From: Pseudomonadales bacterium
Lineage (GTDB): Bacteria; Pseudomonadota; Gammaproteobacteria; Pseudomonadales; Moraxellaceae
Length of the DNA: 5,066 bases
Direction of reading: 5' to 3'
Assembly: GCA_013043915.1 (NCBI GenBank)
Contig: JABEVH010000181.1
Coordinates: 1 to 5,066, forward strand
This document shows, in pieces, positions 1 through 5,066 of this stretch. Under the pieces are notes generated by a model. The model had not been told where the DNA came from and did not search any database. It saw nothing but the letters and a program-made list of their open reading frames with translations. Every line of letters starts with the position of its first letter. The first letter of the stretch is position 1. The position numbers were made by a program, and so were the translations under genes.

Positions 1-1
1 G

Positions 2-3000
2 GCTTTGGAAGAACATCTTGAAACCCTTTGTATGAGCTGGGATCAGCAATTGCAAAACGTGCTTGAACGCTTGCAGGTAGCGATTCCAGTAGGGCTGGCC
101 GTGGGAGCAGGATTGACACCGGAGTACCGTCAATCCCATACCCCTGAGGAAGCGGCTGAAGATATGCAGATGGTCTTGATCCGGCCTAAGGATGCTGCAC
201 TGTGCTTGCATTTGCGCCTGGTTGATGTCGCGGCAAGGCGCCTGAAACTGGTGGTGCTGCATCAAGGGGAACCGTTGTGGTTATCTGATGTCTTGCCGGT
301 ATTGGAGAGCCTGGGTCTGCGTGTGATGGGTGAACGCAGCTATGAGCTACCCCTGGCTACCGGCATGAGTTCCCTGCATGAGTTTCAGGGGAGCTGGCCT
401 GAGGGTCTTGAGGTTCCACAACTTGAACGCTTGCATGAGGTCATGCTGGCGTGTTTGCAAGGTTATGCGCCCGTCGATGGTTTTAATCGCCTGGCGCTGG
501 TGGCTGGATTGCAAGTCGATCAGATTCAGGTTTTTCGTGCTTATGCCTATTATCAGCAGCAATTGGGCTGGGTACCAGGACCTGCTACCGTAGCTGATTT
601 GCTGGTGCAGCATCCTGAGTCCGTGCATAGCCTCTGGCAGAGGTTTGAGAGTCGCTGGCAGCAACAGACGGCAACATCTGTATCTGATCAGGAGGTATCG
701 TGGATTCTTTATCTGGCTACGGTAAGTTCGCGTACGGCCGATACGGTCTTACGTCGCTACGCTACCTTGATCGATGCGACGGTACGTTGCAATTATGCTT
801 TAAATCCTCAAGGAGTCCTGGCATTTAAACTGGCCCCCTTGCGTATCGCCGGAGTACCACGTCCGTGTCCACGCCATGAAATTTATGTTTATGCTCATGA
901 GTTTTCAGGCGTACATCTGCGTTTTGGCGCGATTGCGCGTGGCGGTATACGCTGGTCGGATCGGCAGGATGATTTTCGTACCGAGATCCTGGGTCTGGTC
1001 AAGGCCCAGCAGGTTAAAAATGCGGTTATTGTGCCTGTGGGAGCCAAGGGTGGATTTGTGTTGCATGATCATCAGCATCGCCTGACGGTCAATAGTGATG
1101 CCTGGCGTGCTGCCGGTGTGGCGGCTTATGAGTCCTTCATGGCAGCCCTGCTCAGTTTGACAGATAACCAGCGTGATGGTCAGGTGGTTCCTGTTCCGGG
1201 CCTGCTGCGCCATGATGGCGATGACAGCTACCTGGTGGTGGCTGCCGATAAGGGGACCGCTACCTTTTCCGACCGCGCCAACCGTATCAGCGAAACGCAT
1301 GGTTTTTGGTTAGGCGATGCCTTTGCTTCGGGCGGTCGTTATGGCTATGACCATAAAGTGATGGGGATCACGGCGCGAGGCGCTTACTTATCCCTGCAGC
1401 GGCATTTGTGGACCTTGGGTCGCCAGGATGAAGCCTTTTCCTGTATCGGTATCGGCGATATGTCGGGTGACGTGTTTGGCAATGGCATGTTGCTGGCACC
1501 GCAGATGCGTCTGCTGGCAGCTTTTAACCATGCCCATATCTTTATTGATCCCGAACCTGAAGTAGGGCGAGCCTATGCTGAGCGGCAACGTCTCTTTGCC
1601 CTGCCACGATCAGGATGGAATGATTACGACACAGCTTGCCTGTCCTCGGGCGGTGCGATTTATGCCCGAACTGAAAAGTTGATCGAGGTCAGTCCACAAG
1701 CTCGAGCTATTCTGGATCTTCCCGCCGGACCGTTGAGTCCGGACGCACTCATTCAAGGTCTATTGCGTGCACCGGTGGATGTGATCTGGAACGGAGGCAT
1801 AGGCACGTATGTTAAATCTGCCCAGGAAAGTCATGCCGATGCCGGAGATCATGGTAATGATGCCCTGAGAGTCAACGGTGCCGAGCTGCGTGCCCGTATC
1901 GTGTGCGAAGGTGGCAACCTGGGGATGACGCAGCGAGGGCGTGTTGAATTTGCGCTGGCCGGAGGCCTGTGTCATACCGATTTTATCGATAACTCTGCCG
2001 GTGTTGACTGTTCTGATCGTGAAGTAAATATCAAGATTGCCCTGCAATCTTTGGTGCAACGCGGCAGTTTAAGTCTCGATGCGCGCAATACCTTGTTAGC
2101 CAGCTTACAGGATGGCGTGGCGCATAGGGTATTAAGTGATAATCGTCAGCAAGCTTTGCTGCTCAGTGTTGCCGTGGCGCAGCAACCAGCACGTCATAAT
2201 GAATTTGCTGATTTTATCACTTTTTTGGAACACGAGGCTGGACTCGATCGCGAGCTGGAAGGCTTGCCCGATGCCAGGTCATGGACGGTGCGTGTCGCTC
2301 GTGAGCAGTGGCTGACGCGTCCGGAATTGGCAGTATTGCTGGCCTATGCCAAAAATGATCTTAAAATGCGTTTGACGGAACTTAATTTAGCCGATGACCC
2401 GGCATGCCGTGATGATCTCTTGCGAGCTTTTCCGGCCGGGTTGTGTACGCCTTATCGTGAAGTGTTGATGCAGCATCCTTTGCGTCATGCCTTGGTGGGT
2501 ACGGAGCTGGCCAATGATTTTATACACAAGCTGGGCATCACCAGTTTGCAGAGGTTACAGCAGCGTGCAGGAGTAACCCTGGCCGATCAGGTGCGAGCAT
2601 TCGTCCGTGTACGTGAAGTCTTTGAACTTGATGAGCTTTGGGCAGAGCTGATGAGCGATCACAGCTTGCCACGAGAAGATTTTGGTCGTATGGCTGATCA
2701 ATCCATGCGCTATGCCCGTCTGGCCGTGTTATGGTGGACCGGCGAGGATGATCTGGTGTTATCGACGGCAGACCTTGATGCCATCGCTCAGTTCTGGTCG
2801 ACTGAAGCAGCAGCCACAGTCGCCAACTGTCCAGAGCATCTTATGCGACGATTCGGCAGGCTGGTATGTGGTGAGCGCTTGCTGGAAATTGCACGTTTGG
2901 TACAGTTGGAGCAACGTCCTGTTCCTGATGTCGTGCAAGCCTATACAGAGGTGGATGAACTGATGGGGTTCACGCGTTTGTTACAGCGTATGCATGAACG

Positions 3001-3241
3001 TACGGTGACCAATCCCTGGCAAGCACATGCTAATGAGGCTTATGTCGAGCAATGGCGCGATTTGCATCGGCAGTTATGTGCTCGGCATTTATCGGGGCAA
3101 GCTGTTTTGCCTGTATCGGCTCTGGTGGAATGGCAAGGGCTGTGCTCTCGTTTACAAGTGACTGATTATCAGGAAGCAGGGCTTTATGCAGTGCTGACGC
3201 AGAAACTACATCGACTTATGCATCTGCCTAGTAGCGCTTGA
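2..3241 (+). CDS. gdhB: NAD-specific glutamate dehydrogenase, large (GDH-180) type, 5' end outside window
   Basis: This enzyme catalyses L-glutamate + NAD+ + H2O to 2-oxoglutarate + NH4+ + NADH in the cytoplasm, normally in glutamate catabolism. The frame is open from the first full codon (position 2) to TGA at 3239-3241. About 1079 residues are visible against roughly 1600 for the family, so about 500 N-terminal residues, including the ACT-like regulatory region, lie upstream; the TTG at position 5 is not the real start. Counting from that TTG, visible family motifs are GGIRWSDR (313-320), KAQQVKN followed by VPVGAKGGF (333-351; K333, K338 and K348 are the likely substrate and catalytic lysines by analogy with smaller GDHs), GIGDMSGDVFGNGM (482-495, NAD-binding Rossmann region), WNGGIGTYVK (595-604), CEGGNLG and DNSAGVDCSD (from 662). 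The last 300 or so residues are the helical C-terminal domain. Pseudomonas homologues are allosteric (arginine-activated), but the N-terminal regulatory part cannot be judged here. No frameshift is seen. Confidence 0.96.
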   Translation, partial: ALEEHLETLCMSWDQQLQNVLERLQVAIPVGLAVGAGLTPEYRQSHTPEEAAEDMQMVLIRPKDAALCLHLRLVDVAARRLKLVVLHQGEPLWLSDVLPVLESLGLRVMGERSYELPLATGMSSLHEFQGSWPEGLEVPQLERLHEVMLACLQGYAPVDGFNRLALVAGLQVDQIQVFRAYAYYQQQLGWVPGPATVADLLVQHPESVHSLWQRFESRWQQQTATSVSDQEVSWILYLATVSSRTADTVLRRYATLIDATVRCNYALNPQGVLAFKLAPLRIAGVPRPCPRHEIYVYAHEFSGVHLRFGAIARGGIRWSDRQDDFRTEILGLVKAQQVKNAVIVPVGAKGGFVLHDHQHRLTVNSDAWRAAGVAAYESFMAALLSLTDNQRDGQVVPVPGLLRHDGDDSYLVVAADKGTATFSDRANRISETHGFWLGDAFASGGRYGYDHKVMGITARGAYLSLQRHLWTLGRQDEAFSCIGIGDMSGDVFGNGMLLAPQMRLLAAFNHAHIFIDPEPEVGRAYAERQRLFALPRSGWNDYDTACLSSGGAIYARTEKLIEVSPQARAILDLPAGPLSPDALIQGLLRAPVDVIWNGGIGTYVKSAQESHADAGDHGNDALRVNGAELRARIVCEGGNLGMTQRGRVEFALAGGLCHTDFIDNSAGVDCSDREVNIKIALQSLVQRGSLSLDARNTLLASLQDGVAHRVLSDNRQQALLLSVAVAQQPARHNEFADFITFLEHEAGLDRELEGLPDARSWTVRVAREQWLTRPELAVLLAYAKNDLKMRLTELNLADDPACRDDLLRAFPAGLCTPYREVLMQHPLRHALVGTELANDFIHKLGITSLQRLQQRAGVTLADQVRAFVRVREVFELDELWAELMSDHSLPREDFGRMADQSMRYARLAVLWWTGEDDLVLSTADLDAIAQFWSTEAAATVANCPEHLMRRFGRLVCGERLLEIARLVQLEQRPVPDVVQAYTEVDELMGFTRLLQRMHERTVTNPWQAHANEAYVEQWRDLHRQLCARHLSGQAVLPVSALVEWQGLCSRLQVTDYQEAGLYAVLTQKLHRLMHLPSSA

Positions 3242-3247
3242 ATGCGT

Positions 3248-3280
3248 TATGCTATCGCCCCCAACCTGTGTGGAGCGTGA
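3248..3280 (+). promoter_or_regulatory. Putative pyrD promoter -10, C-run start region and ribosome binding site
   Basis: The 39-bp gap between gdhB and pyrD has TATGCT (3248-3253, four of six matches to a sigma-70 -10 box) followed by a run of five C (3258-3262), which lies where transcription would start. GGAG at 3272-3275 is the ribosome binding site, 5 nt before ATG 3281. CGC (3256-3258) and CCA (3261-3263) can pair with GCG (3275-3277) and TGG (3271-3273), covering GGAG. There is no convincing -35 box (TGCCTA at 17-bp spacing), and pyrD may instead be read from the gdhB transcript. The ribosome binding site is fairly secure; the promoter is a guess. Confidence 0.3.
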
Positions 3281-4354
3281 ATGCCCATGTGGTATCCCTT
3301 GCTACGTCAGCTATTGTTTACTTTGCCTGAAGAGCAGGCTCATCAGGTAGCACTGCGTATGATTAGCCTGGGAGCTACACTAGGGCTGGTAAAACGCTTG
3401 GTGGCCCGTCCACCAACCTTGCCGGTTAAAGTCATGGGTCTGGATTTTCCCAATCCGCTGGGTCTGGCTGCAGGCATGGACAAGAATGCCCAGCATATTC
3501 ATGGACTCGGTGACCTGGGTTTTGGGTTTGTGGAGGTGGGTACCGTGACACCTCGCCCGCAGCCGGGTAACCCGAAACCCAGGCTATTTCGGTTGCCGGA
3601 GGCGCATGCGTTGATCAATCGCATGGGCTTTAATAATTTTGGCCTTAACTACCTGGTACGCCAGGTTGAAACAGCCCGCTACCCCGGTATTCTGGGGATC
3701 AATATCGGTAAAAACAAAGATACCCCGGTTGAACGTGCCCTGGATGACTATCAGGTCGGACTGGATCGAGTCTATCCTCTGGCCAGTTATGTGGTGGTCA
3801 ATATATCGTCACCAAATACCCAGGGTCTGCGCACCTTGCAGACGGCTGAGTATTTACGCGCTTTGCTCGAGCCCTTGAAAGAGCAGCAGGATAAACTGGC
3901 TACCCGGCATGGTCGTTATGTGCCCTTGGTAGTAAAAATTGCGCCAGATCTTAGCAATGCTGAAATTACGGATATAGCGGAATGCCTGGTCGCCTGTCGC
4001 ATGGATGGGGTGGCGGCGACCAATACCACCATCACCCGGCCAGGTCTTGATAATGTAAAGCGCTCCTTAGAGGAGGGGGGCTTAAGTGGATTGCCGCTTA
4101 AACCACTGGCTCTGGATAGACAGCAAGCGTTGGTGCGTGCATTACGTGGACGTCTCCCCGTCATAGGTTTAGGGGGCATCATGTCCGCTGATGATGCCTT
4201 GGAACGCATGCAGGAGGGAGCCTCACTTATACAGATATATACCGGATTTATTTATGAAGGGCCGGTCTTGATTCAGCAGATCCTGCAGCGTCTGGCACAC
4301 AACACCCACTTGTGGCGGGGCAGCCATTCAGGTGCGGCTGGTATGCGGACATAG
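3281..4354 (+). CDS. pyrD: Dihydroorotate dehydrogenase (quinone), class 2
   Basis: PyrD oxidises dihydroorotate to orotate with FMN and passes electrons to membrane quinone, the fourth step of de novo UMP synthesis. It is a peripheral inner-membrane protein. Residues 1-45 form the amphipathic helical N-terminal part typical of class 2 enzymes, and the rest is the TIM barrel. Visible motifs are GLAAGMDKN (61-69; FMN contacts, K68), NRMGFNN (113-119), NIGKNKDTP (141-149), NISSPNTQG (174-182; S177 is the catalytic base serine of class 2), K219 in VKIAPD, TNTT (247-250) and the GLGGI and QIYTGFIYEGP phosphate-binding loops near the C-terminus. All key residues are shifted by exactly +2 from E. 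coli PyrD, so ATG 3287 (MWYPLLRQ) matches the E. coli start. ATG 3281 is kept because GGAG lies 5 nt upstream of it, against 11 nt for 3287. The product is 357 residues (355 from 3287) against 336 in E. coli; the extra residues are a polar C-terminal tail. It follows gdhB by 39 bp with no terminator between them. Confidence 0.97.
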   Translation: MPMWYPLLRQLLFTLPEEQAHQVALRMISLGATLGLVKRLVARPPTLPVKVMGLDFPNPLGLAAGMDKNAQHIHGLGDLGFGFVEVGTVTPRPQPGNPKPRLFRLPEAHALINRMGFNNFGLNYLVRQVETARYPGILGINIGKNKDTPVERALDDYQVGLDRVYPLASYVVVNISSPNTQGLRTLQTAEYLRALLEPLKEQQDKLATRHGRYVPLVVKIAPDLSNAEITDIAECLVACRMDGVAATNTTITRPGLDNVKRSLEEGGLSGLPLKPLALDRQQALVRALRGRLPVIGLGGIMSADDALERMQEGASLIQIYTGFIYEGPVLIQQILQRLAHNTHLWRGSHSGAAGMRT

Positions 4355-4384
4355 ATGATGTTTACTTCGCTAGAGCCTTTCGCA

Positions 4385-4400
4385 TGCACAGATTTGTGCA
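4385..4400. repeat. Small perfect inverted repeat downstream of pyrD
   Basis: TGCACA (4385-4390) and TGTGCA (4395-4400) form a 6-bp stem with a 4-nt loop, 31 bp after the pyrD stop codon. No T-run follows, so it is not a standard terminator; it could be a weak 3' hairpin of the pyrD mRNA or chance. The rest of 4355-4498 shows no gene, promoter or other structure that I can support. Confidence 0.3.
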
Positions 4401-4498
4401 GGAGGGAGTGGGAGCTTGCCGCTTGATGTGGAACACACCTGCACCTTGGTCGTTGTCGCTTTCTACTTCGCAGCCTCTTGTGTCCGCGTTTATCTGAT

Positions 4499-4522
4499 AA
4501 AAAAGGCCCCGGATAGGGGCCT
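4499..4522 (-). terminator. Rho-independent terminator of the small minus-strand gene
   Basis: Read on the minus strand, AGGCCCC (4522-4516), loop TATCC and GGGGCCT (4510-4504) make a perfect 7-bp GC-rich hairpin followed directly by a run of six T (the last stem T plus 4503-4499). It begins 19 nt after the stop codon of the 4542-4727 gene. On the plus strand the A-run precedes the stem and no T-run follows, so it should work mainly for the minus-strand transcript, although the hairpin might also mark the 3' end of pyrD mRNA. Confidence 0.85.
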
Positions 4523-4541
4523 GCTTAGGGCAGTGGTTAGG

Positions 4542-4727
4542 TCAGTTGCAGGAAGCTGGAGTTTGCAGCTTCCTCAACAGGTCTTCACAGGCCCTGAGTA
4601 TCATTTCTTCCGTCATAGGAGTTTCATGACCCTGTTCATCCAGAACACAAACACCAGAGAGTCCAAGGCTCATAGGCACGAGCATACTGGTAGCAATCAC
4701 GGAAGTCTCAGCACTGGTCAGCATCAT
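4542..4727 (-). CDS. Small conserved-looking protein of unknown function (61 aa)
   Basis: I do not firmly recognise this gene. The 61-residue product has a rather hydrophobic N-terminal half (about V10-L29, with P18 and three glycines/serines inside, so a poor membrane helix) and an acidic C-terminal half with VLDEQGHETP (28-37) and TEEMILRACEDLLRKL (39-54), the latter a likely amphipathic helix. The pattern 'IDxxGxExPxTEEMIxxAC' resembles, from memory, small Pseudomonas-type proteins of the PA1571 kind, which have no assigned role; this is tentative. ATG 4727 is chosen because GAGGAG (4739-4734) lies 6 nt upstream; GTG at 4730 is too close (3 nt) and ATG 4724 is the alternative. A good ribosome binding site, a terminator 19 nt after the stop and a divergent neighbour with its own start signals all argue that it is real. 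It is convergent with pyrD and divergent from the Rpn gene, with no shown link to either. Confidence 0.75.
   Translation of the reverse strand: MMLTSAETSVIATSMLVPMSLGLSGVCVLDEQGHETPMTEEMILRACEDLLRKLQTPASCN
4550..4574. repeat. Nine-bp inverted repeat inside the 3' end of the small gene
   Basis: AGGAAGCTG (4550-4558) and CAGCTTCCT (4566-4574) pair perfectly around a 7-nt spacer. In the minus-strand mRNA this hairpin falls in codons 52 to 59, just before the stop codon and about 28 nt upstream of the terminator stem, so the message would end in two hairpins in series. No T-run follows it, so it is not itself a standard terminator. It may stabilise the mRNA 3' end, belong to a 3'-derived RNA, or be chance. 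Confidence 0.5.
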
Positions 4728-4733
4728 CACAAT

Positions 4734-4739
4734 CTCCTC
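4734..4739 (-). promoter_or_regulatory. Ribosome binding site of the small gene
   Basis: The minus strand reads GAGGAG here, 6 nt before ATG 4727, 9 nt before ATG 4724 and only 3 nt before GTG 4730. This decides the start in favour of 4727. Just upstream, AAGGG and CCCTT (4755-4751 and 4745-4741, minus strand) could form a 5-bp leader hairpin next to the site. Confidence 0.65.
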
Positions 4740-4759
4740 AAAGGGTCAACCCCTTCTAC

Positions 4760-4826
4760 ATGTAACCAGTATGTTCAACTTGGCGATAATTTGCAGGTAC
4801 AATCGCATGCAATATGTAACCATGTT
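4760..4826. repeat. Pair of direct repeats, ATGTAACCA(GTA)TGTT
   Basis: ATGTAACCA occurs at 4760-4768 and again at 4814-4822, and both copies are followed by TGTT: directly in the second copy (4823-4826) and after a 3-nt insertion GTA in the first (4772-4775). The copies start 54 bp apart, close to five helical turns. The first also overlaps the 8-bp palindrome TACATGTA (4757-4764). They lie in the leader or promoter zone of the small minus-strand gene and might be binding sites of a regulator; chance in an AT-richer spacer is possible. Confidence 0.4.
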
Positions 4827-4852
4827 TATCTGAGTCTGGCAGAGGAATTCAA
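4825..4852 (-). promoter_or_regulatory. Weak candidate promoter for the small minus-strand gene
   Basis: On the minus strand TTGAAT (4852-4847, four of six matches to the -35 consensus) and GATAAA (4830-4825, four of six to the -10) are separated by 16 bp. The -35 forms the loop of the inverted repeat at 4837-4862 and the -10 overlaps the second direct-repeat copy, so a regulator could compete there. The predicted leader would be about 90 nt. No better pair was found between here and the start codon, but the match is modest. Confidence 0.25.
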
Positions 4853-4862
4853 TCCTCTGTCA
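4837..4862. repeat. Operator-like inverted repeat in the divergent intergenic region
   Basis: TGGCAGAGGA (4837-4846) and TCCTCTGTCA (4853-4862) are 10-bp arms around a 6-nt centre, with one mismatch (G-T at 4839/4860). No T-run follows on either strand, so a terminator is unlikely. The site lies between the divergent small gene and Rpn-family gene and covers the candidate -35 of the small gene, which fits an operator for a dimeric regulator. No regulator is encoded in the window. Confidence 0.45.
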
Positions 4863-4895
4863 TAGATGCATCCCAGTTTTGTCACTTAGTCTGCA

Positions 4896-4901
4896 CATAA
4901 T
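4896..4901 (+). promoter_or_regulatory. Candidate -10 box of the Rpn-family gene
   Basis: CATAAT matches five of six bases of the sigma-70 -10 consensus and lies 35 bp before ATG 4937. It is embedded in the short palindrome ACATAATGT (4895-4903). The only good -35-like hexamer, TTGTCA (4879-4884), is 11 bp away, too close for a normal pair, and the hexamer at 17-bp spacing is poor. The promoter may be weak or activator-dependent, or the true one may lie elsewhere. Confidence 0.3.
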
Positions 4902-4936
4902 GTTTTCAAGGACGATGTAGCCCAAGGAAGGGAACC

Positions 4937-5066
4937 ATGACCTCCTATGATCAAATTTACCGAGCCCTGTTTTCTCATCCTCGTATGATCCGTGATCTGG
5001 TGACGGGGTTTGTACAGGAGGCTTGGATAGAGGAGATTGATTTCTCTACGTTGGAGCTCTGTGCTA
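4937..5066 (+). CDS. Rpn-family (PD-(D/E)XK) nuclease / transposase-like protein, 3' end outside window
   Basis: ATG 4937 follows AAGGAAGG (4924-4931) at good spacing, and the frame stays open to the window end, giving 43 codons. The visible start, with YDQIYRALFSHP (4-15), a following RDLVTGFV (19-26) and W30 before IDFSTLE (35-41), is the N-terminal signature of the Rpn / Transposase_31 group, formerly called YhgA-like putative transposases, usually about 300 residues long. Known members such as E. coli RpnA are Mg-dependent DNA endonucleases that promote RecA-independent recombination, and some Rpn proteins act in phage defence. The catalytic PD-(D/E)XK residues lie beyond the window, so neither activity nor intactness can be judged. 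The gene is divergent from the small minus-strand gene. The family is often multicopy and horizontally spread, so this may be an accessory insertion beside core genes. Confidence 0.82.
   Translation, partial: MTSYDQIYRALFSHPRMIRDLVTGFVQEAWIEEIDFSTLELCA

Noticed and set aside
905..1300. A 131-codon minus-strand open frame inside gdhB
   Set aside because: It overlaps the most conserved catalytic motifs of the glutamate dehydrogenase and has no recognisable product; it is a shadow of the real gene. The same applies to the frames at 347-664, 1388-1588, 1760-2059, 2682-2963, 3639-3878 and 3916-4209.
4409..4422. GTGGGAGCTTGCCGC, resembling part of Pseudomonas REP elements (GTGGGAGC followed by TTGCC)
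   Set aside because: Only one degenerate copy is present, it lacks a proper palindrome and no second copy is found in the window. A genome-wide count of this core would decide.
4361..4480. Approximate repeat TTACTTCGCTAGAGCC near 4362 and CTACTTCGCAGCC near 4464
   Set aside because: The match is short and gapped (a 3-nt difference), and no structure or gene is associated with it; chance is the simplest explanation.
4741..4755. TTGACC on the minus strand as a -35 box for the small gene
   Set aside because: It lies only a few bases before the ribosome binding site, so any matching -10 would fall inside the coding sequence.
4791..4812. Inverted repeat TTGCA, 12 nt, TGCAA
   Set aside because: Five-bp arms with a long spacer are common by chance and no promoter or gene boundary coincides with it.
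4416..4865. A 149-codon open frame on the plus strand with a hydrophobic stretch near its start
   Set aside because: It begins at a TTG, runs through the terminator hairpin and antisense to the better supported small gene, and its later part is low-complexity and unlike any family I know. The minus-strand gene with ribosome binding site and terminator explains the region better.
4542..5066. Small protein and Rpn-family gene as a toxin-antitoxin or defence pair
   Set aside because: They are divergent, each has its own start signals, the small gene has its own terminator, and the small protein does not resemble a known antitoxin. Only adjacency supports the idea.

Overview
The window looks like chromosomal DNA from a gammaproteobacterium of moderate GC content. 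The support is a large (about 180 kDa class) NAD-glutamate dehydrogenase of the Pseudomonas type, a class 2 quinone-linked dihydroorotate dehydrogenase whose key residues sit at a constant +2 offset from the E. coli enzyme, and the start of an Rpn/PD-(D/E)XK family nuclease of a kind common in gammaproteobacteria. Pseudomonadales or Oceanospirillales/Halomonadaceae-like bacteria seem most likely, but I cannot name a genus.

Layout: (1) 2-3241, plus strand: the C-terminal two thirds of gdhB, with the 5' end outside the window. (2) 3242-3280: a 39-bp gap with a possible pyrD leader. (3) 3281-4354, plus strand: complete pyrD. (4) 4355-4541: a short non-coding stretch with a small inverted repeat and a clear Rho-independent terminator that works on the minus strand. 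(5) 4542-4727, minus strand: a 61-residue small protein, convergent with pyrD, with a good ribosome binding site and its own terminator. (6) 4728-4936: a 209-bp divergent intergenic region rich in inverted and direct repeats, which must hold the start signals of both flanking genes. (7) 4937 to the end, plus strand: the first 43 codons of an Rpn-family nuclease/transposase-like gene, cut by the window end.

The two large genes are metabolic. GdhB deaminates glutamate to 2-oxoglutarate, and PyrD performs the quinone-linked step of pyrimidine synthesis. They share a strand with no visible terminator between them, so some readthrough is likely, but they have no obvious shared pathway. The right-hand 700 bases look more accessory: a small conserved-looking protein of unknown role and a nuclease from a family often spread by horizontal transfer. 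I found no RNA genes, CRISPR array, insertion sequence or complete new system. The most rewarding places to look again are the structured divergent intergenic region, the hairpin-rich 3' end of the small gene, and the possible CTP-sensing leader of pyrD.
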